The position numbers and the translations under genes are program-made. Below the pieces are notes generated by a model. The model saw only the letters and a program-made list of their open reading frames with translations, was not told the origin of the DNA and did no database searches. Shown here in pieces: positions 26,681 through 37,828 of a DNA stretch of 64,000 bases (positions are counted from its first letter, which is position 1; every line of letters starts with the position of its first letter). This DNA is from Paenibacillus lutimineralis (GTDB lineage: Bacteria > Bacillota > Bacilli > Paenibacillales > Paenibacillaceae): the NCBI RefSeq assembly GCF_003991425.1, contig NZ_CP034346.1:3509501-3573500 (forward strand), in the 5' to 3' direction.

Positions 26681-27574
26681 GTGGAACTGAAGCAATTGGA
26701 ATACTTCATGACGTTAAGTCAAGAACTGCATTTTACCCGTGCTGCCGAAAAACTAGGTATTACCCAGCCCTCGCTTAGCCAGCAGATTCGTTTGCTGGAG
26801 CATGAGGTCGGCATGCCTCTCTTTGATCGTGTCGGTAAAAAAACAATGCTTACCCAAGCAGGCAAAGAATTACAACATCACGGCTACAATGTGTTTCATG
26901 AACTCTCACAAGCGCGTGCAGTAATCAGTGAACTGCAAGGCTTAAAGCGAGGTACATTGAAAATTGGCGCGCTCTTGACCGTTGTCAATTACTTGCTGCC
27001 TCCTACGGTGATGGGATTCCATAACAGTTACCCCAATGTAGAGCTTTCTGTGCTTGGGCTGCGAACCGGTGATATCTATAACGGACTGCTGCAAAATGAG
27101 CTTGATCTGGGAATTGTTTTCTTGCCAATGGAGCATGAAGATCTTGAAACCATCCCGCTTTATAAGGAAAGTCTTGCCCTTGCGGTAGCTGTAGATCATC
27201 CCATCGCCCAAGCAGCGTTTGTGACGCTTGATATTTTAAAGGAAACGCCCTCTGTTCTATTGCCGAATACTTATTTCTTACGGCAAGTCATTAATGAACA
27301 GTGCCGATCACTGGCATTCACGCCCCAACCCGTGCTAGAAATGACAACAATGGAATCGATCATAACAATGGTTGGCAAAGGGGTCGGTGTTACTATCTTG
27401 CCAAAAGGTTATTTGGATTATATTGACAATCCACATATTTGCACGATTCCGCTTAAAAATCCGGTACTCACTACGCAAATTGGTGTCGTATATCGTAAAA
27501 ATAAACATTTATGTGCAGCCAGTCGTGTATTTATGGAACAATTAGTTTCAACTGTTAAAAGCAGAAACTTTTAA
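26681..27574 (+). CDS. LysR-family transcriptional regulator
   Basis: 297 residues, GTG start behind AAGGAGGAAG. N-terminal winged helix (LHFTRAAEKLGITQPSLSQQ), linker helix, then the periplasmic-binding-like effector domain (GTLKIGALLTVVNYLLPP; GIVFLPMEHEDLETIPLYKE). Similar in style to CynR-type LysR proteins that respond to small carboxylates; the effector is unknown. Its likely operator also precedes the decarboxylase-hemL-sufS operon and pdxT-hisC, so it may govern part of the B6 island. Confidence 0.92.
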   Translation: MELKQLEYFMTLSQELHFTRAAEKLGITQPSLSQQIRLLEHEVGMPLFDRVGKKTMLTQAGKELQHHGYNVFHELSQARAVISELQGLKRGTLKIGALLTVVNYLLPPTVMGFHNSYPNVELSVLGLRTGDIYNGLLQNELDLGIVFLPMEHEDLETIPLYKESLALAVAVDHPIAQAAFVTLDILKETPSVLLPNTYFLRQVINEQCRSLAFTPQPVLEMTTMESIITMVGKGVGVTILPKGYLDYIDNPHICTIPLKNPVLTTQIGVVYRKNKHLCAASRVFMEQLVSTVKSRNF

Positions 27575-27616
27575 GCAATTCTACTTCCTGTAACGTAACA
27601 GACGTTAAGTGTTTCG

Positions 27617-27812
27617 CGATGAAAGCCACGCCATCACATCCGAGGCATTCCGCTCTGGTTGAAACCCTGGATAAAACCGGGGAGCGCATCCCATCCTTCC
27701 AGAGCGCCGCCGATTGCGGGACTAGTACGCGGATACGCGTAGACAACGGTTAAGCCGCCTTCAGCAAGATCAACAGTAGAACCATCAGTTGCAGCCAGAC
27801 CGATACTGGGGA
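27617..27812 (-). pseudogene. Peroxiredoxin remnant with internal deletion
   Basis: Reads PSIGLAATDGSTVDLAEGG, AYPRTSPAIGGALEGWDALP, then jumps to the last 20 residues of the family. It is a shortened duplicate of the intact gene at 50793-51353: both end segments match, the catalytic cysteine region and about 270 bases are missing. Convergent with the lysR gene, just as the intact copy is convergent with mocR2. Confidence 0.88.
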
Positions 27813-28552
27813 GATACATAGCTTTTATAAACCAACTCATTCCCCTTATTAAGAGTCCGATAGTTCAGTTCCAATGTATCGAGCAAATGTGCCAAAATGG
27901 TATTTGAATGCGCTAGCAGAGACATCTGATCCATCATTTGATCTGGATGTTGGACATATCTACCTGGTTCGATTTCATCACTACAATATTCAATCAGCTT
28001 TTTGATGCTGTCATTGCTGCTCTCCAGATGAAATTGCAGCCCAATCACATGACCTCTATACTCGAATGCCTGATTAGCGCAACCAAGACTGATTGCAGCC
28101 GTCTTGACTTCATCAGGTAATTCAAACGTATCTCCATGCCAATGAAAAGGAACATACTCCTTCGGGAATTGTTTGAAAAATACAGAATTCTGAGACTCTT
28201 CAGTCATTTTTACAGGATGCCAGCCCATTTCCTTATAGTGATTTCTGTATACTTTTCCGCCAAGCGCTTCAGCAATCAGTTGCGCGCCCAAGCATATGCC
28301 GAGTACCATCTTCCGCTGCCGGATCGTTTCTTTAATAAACGCCTTTTCGCGGACAAGCCATGGAAACATCTCCTCATCGTACACCCCCATCGGGCCGCCC
28401 AAAATGACGAGCATATCGAACTCCGACTGAAGTGGAAAATGCGTGCTTTCGTACAATAAAGTGCCCGTTAACTTATAGCCTTTGTCCCTAGCCCAATCCG
28501 ATATTCGTTCAGGCGATTCGAATGGAACATGCTGCAAGTAATGAATTCTCAT
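27785..28552 (-). CDS. Class I glutamine amidotransferase domain protein
   Basis: 255 residues. Nucleophile Cys in GICLGAQLIAEALGG, His and Glu in GLQFHLE, oxyanion region ILGGPMGVYDEE. It resembles stand-alone GMP-synthase-like amidotransferases that hydrolyse glutamine or a gamma-glutamyl compound. The last ten or so residues (SYVSPQYRSGCN) are read out of frame from the peroxiredoxin remnant, so the original C-terminus has been replaced. Starts 1 base after sufS stop (TAAGATG), hence coupled. Confidence 0.88.
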   Translation of the reverse strand: MRIHYLQHVPFESPERISDWARDKGYKLTGTLLYESTHFPLQSEFDMLVILGGPMGVYDEEMFPWLVREKAFIKETIRQRKMVLGICLGAQLIAEALGGKVYRNHYKEMGWHPVKMTEESQNSVFFKQFPKEYVPFHWHGDTFELPDEVKTAAISLGCANQAFEYRGHVIGLQFHLESSNDSIKKLIEYCSDEIEPGRYVQHPDQMMDQMSLLAHSNTILAHLLDTLELNYRTLNKGNELVYKSYVSPQYRSGCN

Positions 28553-28553
28553 C

Positions 28554-31095
<2,542 letters not shown>

Positions 31096-31117
31096 AGAAT
31101 AGATGCCCCCCTTTTAA

Positions 31118-32587
31118 CTAAATCGCTCTGGCTTCGATAACTACCTTGATGTTTTTTACAGTTAAATCTTGTGGTCCTCTTACAGGCAAACCGACTTCCA
31201 GATGCTCACGAATGTATTGGATATGTTGTTCCGCGATGACTTCCCCAGGCAGTAAAATAGGAATACCCGGGGGATACACATAAACGGACTCTGCCATAAT
31301 GCGCCCGGCAGATTGCTCAAAAGGAATAAGTTCGACCTCCCCATAAAAGGCATCTCTCGGCGTCAAAGCAAGCAGCGGAATTTCGGGTAATTTGACATCA
31401 ATGGCTCCAGCTTCCGCTTTTGGGTTTTGATGAGCTTTGGCAAGTTCAGCTAAACCATCCAGCAAGCAAGCTACCGTTTCTGTCGAATCACCTGGTGTGA
31501 TTAAGCAAAGAATGTTGTACAAATCGCTCAGTTCTACTTCAATATTGAAATGCTTACGCAGCCATTCTTCTGCTGCATATCCGGTAATGCCTAACTTTCG
31601 GACATGTACGGTAAGCTTCGTAGGATCGAAGTCAAAGGCCGCATCCGTCCACAGAATCTCCCTGCCAAACGAAGCCAGACCGGGAATTTGGTTGATTTGG
31701 CCTCTGGCGTATTCTGCCAGTTGAATCGCTTTTGCTGCCATTTCCGAGCCGTTCATAGCAAGATGTTTCCGTGCTGCGTCTAGGGAAGCCAAAAGAATAT
31801 AGGAAGTGGATGTTGTTGTCAGCATGCTAAAGATGGTTTGTACTTTTTCACGCTGAATGAGCCCTTTTTTGATATGGAGCAACGAGCTTTGTGTCAACGA
31901 TCCGCCAAGCTTATGCATGCTTGTTGCAGCCATATCTGCTCCAGCCTGCATGGCAGATAACGGAAGCATGTTATGAAAGTGAAGCAATGCCCCGTGCGCC
32001 TCGTCGACAAGTACTGGTATGCCGTAATCATGAGCTAAATCAACAATGGCTTTCAGATCGGTGCATACACCGAAATAGGTTGGATTGATTACCAGCACCG
32101 CTTTGGCGTCCGTATGCCTTTCAATCGCTTTCTTCACTGAACGAATAGAGATGCCATGGTCGATCCCCCATCGTTTGTCTCTTTCAGGAGTGACAAATAC
32201 AGGCTTGGCTCCGGCAAAAATGATTGCAGATAAAATCGACTTATGCAGGTTGCGCGGCACAATAATTTTATCGCCCGGCCCACACACAGACATGATCATC
32301 GTTATAATCGCACTGCTCGTTCCTTGCACCGAAAATAATGTATAATCTGCGTCAAAGGCATGAGCAGCCATACGCTGTGCTTCGTCGATCACGCCAGTAG
32401 GCTGATGCAAATCATCCAATGGCGCAATATTAATCAAATCGATAGACAAGGCATTTTCACCCAGAAATGTTTTAAACCCGTATTCCATCCCTTCTCCTTT
32501 TTTATGGCCTGGTATATGAAAAGGAATCGGGTTTCGACTCGCATGTTCTATCAAAGCAGTAAACAACGGTGTACGACGATGATCCAT
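31118..32587 (-). CDS. Orn/Lys/Arg decarboxylase, SpeA-like
   Basis: 489 residues from the ATG at 32587, chosen because RRTPLFTALIEHASRNPIPF aligns with the start of Bacillus SpeA and an AAAGGA site precedes it; the frame is open further up. PLP lysine in ATSMHKLGGSLTQSS; HIPGHKKGEGM and LSIDLINIAPLDDLHQPTG are family signatures. Makes a polyamine precursor from a basic amino acid; which one cannot be read. First gene of the operon behind the box at 32688. Confidence 0.93.
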   Translation of the reverse strand: MDHRRTPLFTALIEHASRNPIPFHIPGHKKGEGMEYGFKTFLGENALSIDLINIAPLDDLHQPTGVIDEAQRMAAHAFDADYTLFSVQGTSSAIITMIMSVCGPGDKIIVPRNLHKSILSAIIFAGAKPVFVTPERDKRWGIDHGISIRSVKKAIERHTDAKAVLVINPTYFGVCTDLKAIVDLAHDYGIPVLVDEAHGALLHFHNMLPLSAMQAGADMAATSMHKLGGSLTQSSLLHIKKGLIQREKVQTIFSMLTTTSTSYILLASLDAARKHLAMNGSEMAAKAIQLAEYARGQINQIPGLASFGREILWTDAAFDFDPTKLTVHVRKLGITGYAAEEWLRKHFNIEVELSDLYNILCLITPGDSTETVACLLDGLAELAKAHQNPKAEAGAIDVKLPEIPLLALTPRDAFYGEVELIPFEQSAGRIMAESVYVYPPGIPILLPGEVIAEQHIQYIREHLEVGLPVRGPQDLTVKNIKVVIEARAI

Positions 32588-32673
32588 CCTATTGTTCAAT
32601 TCCTTTCGAAACGAGATATCAAAATCAATATCATTAATCATAAATTGAGCCGGATCATTGTTCAATCCAATTA

Positions 32674-32702
32674 ATTATATAATAACGATAGGATTTACCT
32701 AT
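32674..32702 (-). promoter_or_regulatory. LysR-type operator and promoter of the decarboxylase-hemL-sufS operon
   Basis: ATAGGATTTACCTAT (32688-32702) with a minus-strand TATAAT at 32674-32679. The outer half of the box falls on the expected -35 position, 100 bases upstream of the start codon. Same TAGG-N5-CCTA pattern as at 26634. Confidence 0.6.
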
Positions 32703-32758
32703 GATAAAGAAGAAGGAAATCAAGCCAGATGCAAGGATGGCGTTCATCCACTGCCATT

Positions 32759-33373
32759 CTAGACTTTGAATGAGGAAGTATGTTCGGGGCATTCTTGGAG
32801 TGAGGCTTCGTGGGTAAGATACTTTTGGATCATCTTGCAATAATGAGGCGCTGCTATATCGCCGGTATTCGGGAGAAAATGAATGCAACCTAGACAGGGT
32901 TCCGATACAATGAGATGCCCCTCCTTTTGCAAGGTAGAAATAATAGAGCCAAGCCCTATCTCGAAATGCGCCAGCAACTCCTCCGGAATAGGCTGGAGCG
33001 CATCATCTAGCAGATGTCCCCAATTGTCAAGCTTGTTAACGATCTCCCTTCCCTTTGAAGTTAAAGAGAGCAAGGTCACTCGACGATCTTCGGCTTTTTG
33101 CGATTTATTGATCAGTTCTCTTCTCACTAATCCATTGAGTATTTTCACAGCCGTTACATGAGTCGTACCGATCGTATTGGCGAAGTTGCCTACCGTGGCC
33201 ACATCGCTTCGTGTGTAAGCTGCGAACAGCAGTGCCTGGATTTGTACAGAGGATAATCCCAGGGTATCGCTTTCGGCCTGTGTCACTTTTTTGATCGCCT
33301 GGGACATTCGGAACAAGGCCATGCCGATGCGCGCTGAGCGATTATCCTTTCGATGCTGAGGGTCAAATATCAT
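32759..33373 (-). CDS. MarR-family regulator with a C-terminal cysteine-rich extension
   Basis: 204 residues. Residues about 15-150 are a normal MarR winged helix (TVGNFANTIGTTHVTAVKIL; wing KAEDRRVTLLSLTSKGR). A further 55 residues carry CLGCIHFLP and HYCK plus ECPEH, five cysteines with histidines, which suggests metal or redox sensing. It lies upstream of the decarboxylase operon, same strand, and downstream of a thioredoxin-like gene. Confidence 0.9.
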   Translation of the reverse strand: MIFDPQHRKDNRSARIGMALFRMSQAIKKVTQAESDTLGLSSVQIQALLFAAYTRSDVATVGNFANTIGTTHVTAVKILNGLVRRELINKSQKAEDRRVTLLSLTSKGREIVNKLDNWGHLLDDALQPIPEELLAHFEIGLGSIISTLQKEGHLIVSEPCLGCIHFLPNTGDIAAPHYCKMIQKYLTHEASLQECPEHTSSFKV

Positions 33374-33501
33374 TGCTTGTCGTACCTTCCATATTCATTT
33401 TACTTACCTCCGACGGTGCCCCGTAACTGCGGGATAGTTGTCTCTTATATATTACATGCAAAATAAGTCGAATAAAAGCAGATTCAATGAAATGTGTTGA
33501 C

Positions 33502-33532
33502 AAAAAAAGGCCCCGCTAGGGGCACCTTTTTT
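33502..33532. terminator. Bidirectional-looking terminator after the thioredoxin-like gene
   Basis: AAAAAAGGCCCC-GCTA-GGGGCACCTTTTTT. On the minus strand it ends the transcript of the gene at 33540-33776 and isolates it from the marR-type gene. Confidence 0.85.
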
Positions 33533-33539
33533 GTGATGT

Positions 33540-33776
33540 TTAACCTTTTACGTCCTCGAGACTTGCGCCGAAATTGATATGATAGACATTTCCGCCAATC
33601 ACCAAGGCTGGAACGGATTTAACACCCGCCTTCTCCGCTTCTTCGATCCGGTTTCGCGCTGTACCGAGATGCACAATTTCCGTAGTAATCTTTGATTCGT
33701 CAAGATAATTAACCACCACTTGCGCCGCATCTACACAAACGGGACAACCTGCATGATAAAAAACTGCTTGTGCCAT
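33540..33776 (-). CDS. Thioredoxin/glutaredoxin-like small protein
   Basis: 78 residues from the ATG at 33776, with AAAGGAG upstream (an ATG six bases earlier is closer to it). Redox motif CPVC at residues 11-14 (FYHAGCPVCVDAAQ), cis-proline in VKSVPALVIGG. Thioredoxin fold, single domain. Convergent evidence (the cysteine-rich MarR next to it) suggests a small redox sensor pair, but the partner is unknown. Confidence 0.9.
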   Translation of the reverse strand: MAQAVFYHAGCPVCVDAAQVVVNYLDESKITTEIVHLGTARNRIEEAEKAGVKSVPALVIGGNVYHINFGASLEDVKG

Positions 33777-33894
33777 TGACATTCGCTCCTTTAACTTTTA
33801 TGTAGCTTTGCTACTTATTATAAGTATAAAAAAGGATACGAGCATGATCAATCTCAAATTGCTTATCGTTATCATAGGTAAATGTAATGGTTAT

Positions 33895-34980
33895 TCAGCC
33901 GTTCCTCTTTTGGAACTCAGTCAGAAAATCCGCCAGCGCTTTGCAATGCTCATAAGGTACCGCATTATAAATGGAAGCTCGGAAATGCCCCGCGTCTCGA
34001 TGGCCTTTTAATCCCATGAACCCTTCTTGCTCCAGTTCAACCAGCAACTTATTCTCCATCTCTGGACTGGATGCACGAAAGGTAACGTTCATCATCGATC
34101 TGCTGTCCTTATAAGCCAATCCTTTATAAAATCCGCCGCTATTGTCGAGCACATGATAAAGCAGCTCCGCTTTCTGCTGGTTGCGGACAGCCATACCTTG
34201 TACGCCGCCCTGATTCACAATCCACCGGAGCATAAGGTTCACCATATACACAGAAAAAACGGGCGGTGTACTGTAGAGCGAATGATGGTTGACATGTGTA
34301 CGATAACTTAATATACCGGGAATCGTTTCCGGAACGCGCTCCAGCAAAGAGCGGCGGACAATGACGATCGTAACGCCTGCAGGTCCCAAATTTTTCTGAG
34401 CGCCTGCATATATCAATGAAAATCGGGATGCTTCAATGGGTCGGGACAAAATATCGCTAGACATATCCACGATTAAGGGAACATGTCCGGTATCAGGGAA
34501 GCTGCGGCATTGGATGCCGTCAATCGTTTCGTTGGATGTGAGATGGACATACGCCATCTCCTTCGGAATATTCAAGTTGCTTAGATCAGGCATCTGTTTG
34601 TAGCTTTGTTTCTCTCCGCTTGCCAACACGAGGGTCTGCCCTATTTTCTGCGCTTCTTGCCACGCTTTTCCCGACCATGTCCCACAGTGTACATACCCCG
34701 CTATTTTTCCTTCTGTTAAAAAGTTGATCGGTACCATCGAAAATTGCAGGCTTGCCCCTCCGTAAAGAAATAAAACCTCATAATCTGAAGAGAGCCCCAT
34801 CATCTCTTTAATCAACTGTTGCGCTTCATAGTGAATGCCTTCGTAAGCTTTGCTTCGATGGGAAATTTCCAGAATGGATGCGCCAATCCCTTGATAATTT
34901 CGCAATTCTTCTTGTGCTTCCTGCAATACTTCTGCCGGCAACGCTCCCGGACCGGCATTAAAATTATAGGTATTAGCCAT
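33895..34980 (-). CDS. serC: Phosphoserine aminotransferase
   Basis: 361 residues, full length. Typical opening YNFNAGPGALP, PLP lysine in IYAGAQKNLGPAGVTIV, C-terminal GLKGHRDAGHFRASIYNAV. It makes phosphoserine from 3-phosphohydroxypyruvate and glutamate. Six bases after glyA; both are behind the MocR operator at 36285. SerA, which makes its substrate, is encoded at 41.9-43.6 kb behind a second copy of that operator. Confidence 0.96.
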   Translation of the reverse strand: MANTYNFNAGPGALPAEVLQEAQEELRNYQGIGASILEISHRSKAYEGIHYEAQQLIKEMMGLSSDYEVLFLYGGASLQFSMVPINFLTEGKIAGYVHCGTWSGKAWQEAQKIGQTLVLASGEKQSYKQMPDLSNLNIPKEMAYVHLTSNETIDGIQCRSFPDTGHVPLIVDMSSDILSRPIEASRFSLIYAGAQKNLGPAGVTIVIVRRSLLERVPETIPGILSYRTHVNHHSLYSTPPVFSVYMVNLMLRWIVNQGGVQGMAVRNQQKAELLYHVLDNSGGFYKGLAYKDSRSMMNVTFRASSPEMENKLLVELEQEGFMGLKGHRDAGHFRASIYNAVPYEHCKALADFLTEFQKRNG

Positions 34981-34986
34981 AGCTCA

Positions 34987-36234
34987 TCACTCCTGTAGAC
35001 CTTCATATAAAGGGAATTGCAACGTGATTTCCTGCACAATTCTTCGTATTTGCTCCTTGATGTCAGAACGCTCTGGATTTTTAAGTGCAAGTCCAATAAG
35101 CCGAGCAATTTCTTTCATTTCTTGGGGTCCCAGTCCTCTTGTTGTCATAGCTGGAGTCCCGAAGCGAATGCCGCTCGTCACAAGCGGGCTTGCCGTATCA
35201 TGAGGAATCGCGTTTTTATTCGCTGTAATCCCCACTTCATCGAGTATGCTTTCAGCTTCTTTCCCGGTTAATCCTATCGGGCGCAGGTCGAGCAAAATAA
35301 TATGGTTGTCCGTCCCTTCCGATACAACAGTTAACCCTTCATTTAATAATGCCTCAGCCAATACTTTGGCGTTAATCAGCACTTTTTCGATATAAGATTT
35401 GAATTCGGGTTGCAACGCTTCGCCGAACGCAACCGCTTTTGCCGCAATGGCATGCATAAGAGGACCGCCTTGCACTGCAGGAAAGATCGCTTTATCAATC
35501 GCTTGTGCCCACGGCTTGCGGCACATGATGATGCCGCCTCTTGGACCTCGCAGCGTTTTATGCGTTGTCGTCGTAACAAAGTGCGCGTGCGGAATAGGAC
35601 TAGGATGCAATCCTGCCGCGACAATTCCCGCAATATGCGCCATATCTACAAAGAAAAGCGCTCCTACTTCGGCTGCGATTTGAGCAAACGGCTCAAAATC
35701 GATCGTTCGCGGATAGGCGCTGGCGCCAGCAACGATCATACGCGGGCGGTGCTTATGCGCAAGTTTTCGCACCAACTCAAAGTCAATGCGAGCCGATTTT
35801 TCGTCCACGCCATAAGGCAGAAAATTGTAGAATCTTCCGGAAAAATTAACCTGGCTCCCATGTGTAAGATGGCCGCCATGAGATAGATCCATGCCTAAAA
35901 TTGTAGCCCCAGGTTCAACTGAAGCAAAATAAACCGCCATATTTGCCTGAGCGCCGGAGTGAGGCTGCACATTGACATGATCGGCGTCGAAAAGTTTTTT
36001 TGCACGTTGAATAGCTATATCCTCGACCCTATCCACATATTCGCAACCGCCATAGTATCTTCTTCCCGGGTATCCTTCGGCATACTTATTGGTCAATACC
36101 GACCCCGTTGCTTCCATAATCGCTCGGCTTACAAAATTCTCCGAAGCAATCAGCTCTATTTTATTCTGTTGCCGAGTAGCCTCTTGCCAAATGGCGTTCG
36201 CAATTGTTTTGTCCTGTTGTTCCAATAATTTCAT
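34987..36234 (-). CDS. glyA: Serine hydroxymethyltransferase
   Basis: 415 residues from the ATG at 36234; an ATG two codons earlier is possible (AAAGGAAG precedes both). PLP lysine in [15 protein letters not shown]; also [43 protein letters not shown]. Converts serine and tetrahydrofolate to glycine and methylene-tetrahydrofolate. Divergent from mocR1, with the shared operator in the 140 bases between them. Confidence 0.96.
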   Translation of the reverse strand: MKLLEQQDKTIANAIWQEATRQQNKIELIASENFVSRAIMEATGSVLTNKYAEGYPGRRYYGGCEYVDRVEDIAIQRAKKLFDADHVNVQPHSGAQANMAVYFASVEPGATILGMDLSHGGHLTHGSQVNFSGRFYNFLPYGVDEKSARIDFELVRKLAHKHRPRMIVAGASAYPRTIDFEPFAQIAAEVGALFFVDMAHIAGIVAAGLHPSPIPHAHFVTTTTHKTLRGPRGGIIMCRKPWAQAIDKAIFPAVQGGPLMHAIAAKAVAFGEALQPEFKSYIEKVLINAKVLAEALLNEGLTVVSEGTDNHIILLDLRPIGLTGKEAESILDEVGITANKNAIPHDTASPLVTSGIRFGTPAMTTRGLGPQEMKEIARLIGLALKNPERSDIKEQIRRIVQEITLQFPLYEGLQE

Positions 36235-36284
36235 AGACATCTTCCTTTCCACCAACGCGTTGCAATAGCAACGATTTTCATGAT

Positions 36285-36343
36285 AGTATATCAATCAATG
36301 GATTATAAATAACTATCCATAAACCATTCATCTGAACAATCCA
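36285..36343. promoter_or_regulatory. Three-part MocR/PdxR operator, copy 1 (glyA-serC / mocR1)
   Basis: Plus strand: AGTATA (complement of a -10 TATACT) at 36285, ATGGATT at 36298, ATCCAT at 36315 (+17), GAACAATCCA with ATCCA at 36339 (+41). ATGGAT and ATCCAT form an inverted repeat, the third element is a direct repeat. Same spacing as at 43654 and 49235. Confidence 0.78.
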
Positions 36344-36375
36344 TAATTTCAAAATAAATGTTGGAGGTGAATCCG

Positions 36376-37812
36376 ATGCTCAAAGTGAACCGAGATGACG
36401 AACGTCCCATTTGGCAGCAGTTGCTTGACCAAGCGATCCATAATATTACGACCGGAAAATGGCCGCCTGGTGAATTATTGCTCCCATCCCGCGAGCTTGC
36501 GCAACTGATTGGGGTTTCCCGTTCAACCATCCAAATTGTGTATGAGGAGCTATTCAGTCGCGGATACACCGTAACCTCTCGCCGCGGCGGAACAAGAGTT
36601 AGCGAATGGACATATAAGCCCCACTCTGTAGACGAAGTTCCAGCCCAAGGACCTGTTCTGCCAGAATTGCCGCTATTAAACAACGCCATCGGCCATTTGC
36701 ATAGCTGGTTCGGAAATAAAGAACATGACAGAGATGAGATCGATTTCAGTCCCCATGAACCGTATTTAGATGAGCACTTTCTAAATAATTGGCGGCAATC
36801 CTTTTTACAGGCTTCCACAGAAACAGACCTGGACAGTTGGGCCTACGGCGACGCCTATGGATTCCTGCCGCTGCGAGAACAGATTCAAAGATATTTGTCG
36901 CTTGAACGAGGCGTTCATGTGGAGGTCGATCAAATTCTGCTGACCTCAGGCGCACAACATAGCCTTGATTTAATCGCCCAAGTCCTGTTGCATGAAGGAG
37001 CCATCGTTTCGGTCGAAGATCCCGGCTTCCCTGCTGCCTGGATGGCGATGAAGTACCGGCGAATGCAAGTTGTATCTGTCCCGGTCGACGAGCATGGGCT
37101 ATGTGTAGACGGCATTCACCCTGAATCCAGACTTGTGTATGTTACGCCATCGCATCAATGTGCGGTTGGCGTGATTATGTCGGAACCTCGCAGGCAGCAA
37201 TTGCTGCATTTGGCTGCGGAGCAGCAGTTTTGGATCGTTGAGGATGATTATGACAGCGAATTTCGCTATCGCGGCGACCCGCTTCCCACTTTGCTCAGTC
37301 AGCGGCCTCAGAACACGTTATATATGTTGAGTTTTTCCAAAATCATCGCTCCCGGTATTCGGATGTCGGCCCTCGTTGGTCCCAAAGAGGCCATTCGTCA
37401 GCTCGCTCGCGTCCATGAACTAACCTATCGTCATCTTCCGATTATGGAGCAATTAACGCTCGCCCATTTTATCGAACACGGTCACTTCATGCGCCATATG
37501 AGAAAAGTGCGGAATATATACCGGCGCAGACACGCAGCCATGACGAAAGCCCTCATTTCGACAGGTTTGAGCGAACACTTCACGCTAAGCGGCGCAGAAA
37601 CAGGGCTGCATATGCTGCTTGAAGCTGAGCCATCGTTTGACGAGGCTGCCGTGACGAACCTGGCGCTGGAAAGAGGAATCCGTATCTATCCGCTCAGCCA
37701 GTATGGTTTGGAAAGCACGCGACAAGGCTGGGTGCTGGGTTTCGCTAAAGTTGATGAAGCGACCATTAAAGAAGGGATTGAACGCCTGGCAGAGATCCTT
37801 TTAAACAAGTAG
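36376..37812 (+). CDS. MocR/PdxR-type regulator 1 (GntR helix-turn-helix fused to aminotransferase fold)
   Basis: 478 residues from the ATG at 36376 behind GGAGGTGA. Residues 1-75: GntR winged helix (PSRELAQLIGVSRSTIQIVY; RRGGTRV). Residues about 110-478: type I aminotransferase fold with VEDDYDSEFRYRGDP and PLP lysine in LSFSKIIAPGIR. Such proteins bind PLP as effector; PdxR members activate PLP synthase genes and repress themselves. Close paralogue of the protein at 49333-50751. Convergent with argD, 16 bases apart. Confidence 0.93.
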   Translation: MLKVNRDDERPIWQQLLDQAIHNITTGKWPPGELLLPSRELAQLIGVSRSTIQIVYEELFSRGYTVTSRRGGTRVSEWTYKPHSVDEVPAQGPVLPELPLLNNAIGHLHSWFGNKEHDRDEIDFSPHEPYLDEHFLNNWRQSFLQASTETDLDSWAYGDAYGFLPLREQIQRYLSLERGVHVEVDQILLTSGAQHSLDLIAQVLLHEGAIVSVEDPGFPAAWMAMKYRRMQVVSVPVDEHGLCVDGIHPESRLVYVTPSHQCAVGVIMSEPRRQQLLHLAAEQQFWIVEDDYDSEFRYRGDPLPTLLSQRPQNTLYMLSFSKIIAPGIRMSALVGPKEAIRQLARVHELTYRHLPIMEQLTLAHFIEHGHFMRHMRKVRNIYRRRHAAMTKALISTGLSEHFTLSGAETGLHMLLEAEPSFDEAAVTNLALERGIRIYPLSQYGLESTRQGWVLGFAKVDEATIKEGIERLAEILLNK

Positions 37813-37828
37813 CTCTGCCAGCGTTTGA

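Noticed and set aside
36235..36375. T-box or glycine riboswitch in front of glyA
   Set aside because: The leader is only about 50 bases from the -10 box to the start codon and lacks T-box or glycine-aptamer motifs; control through the MocR operator explains the region.
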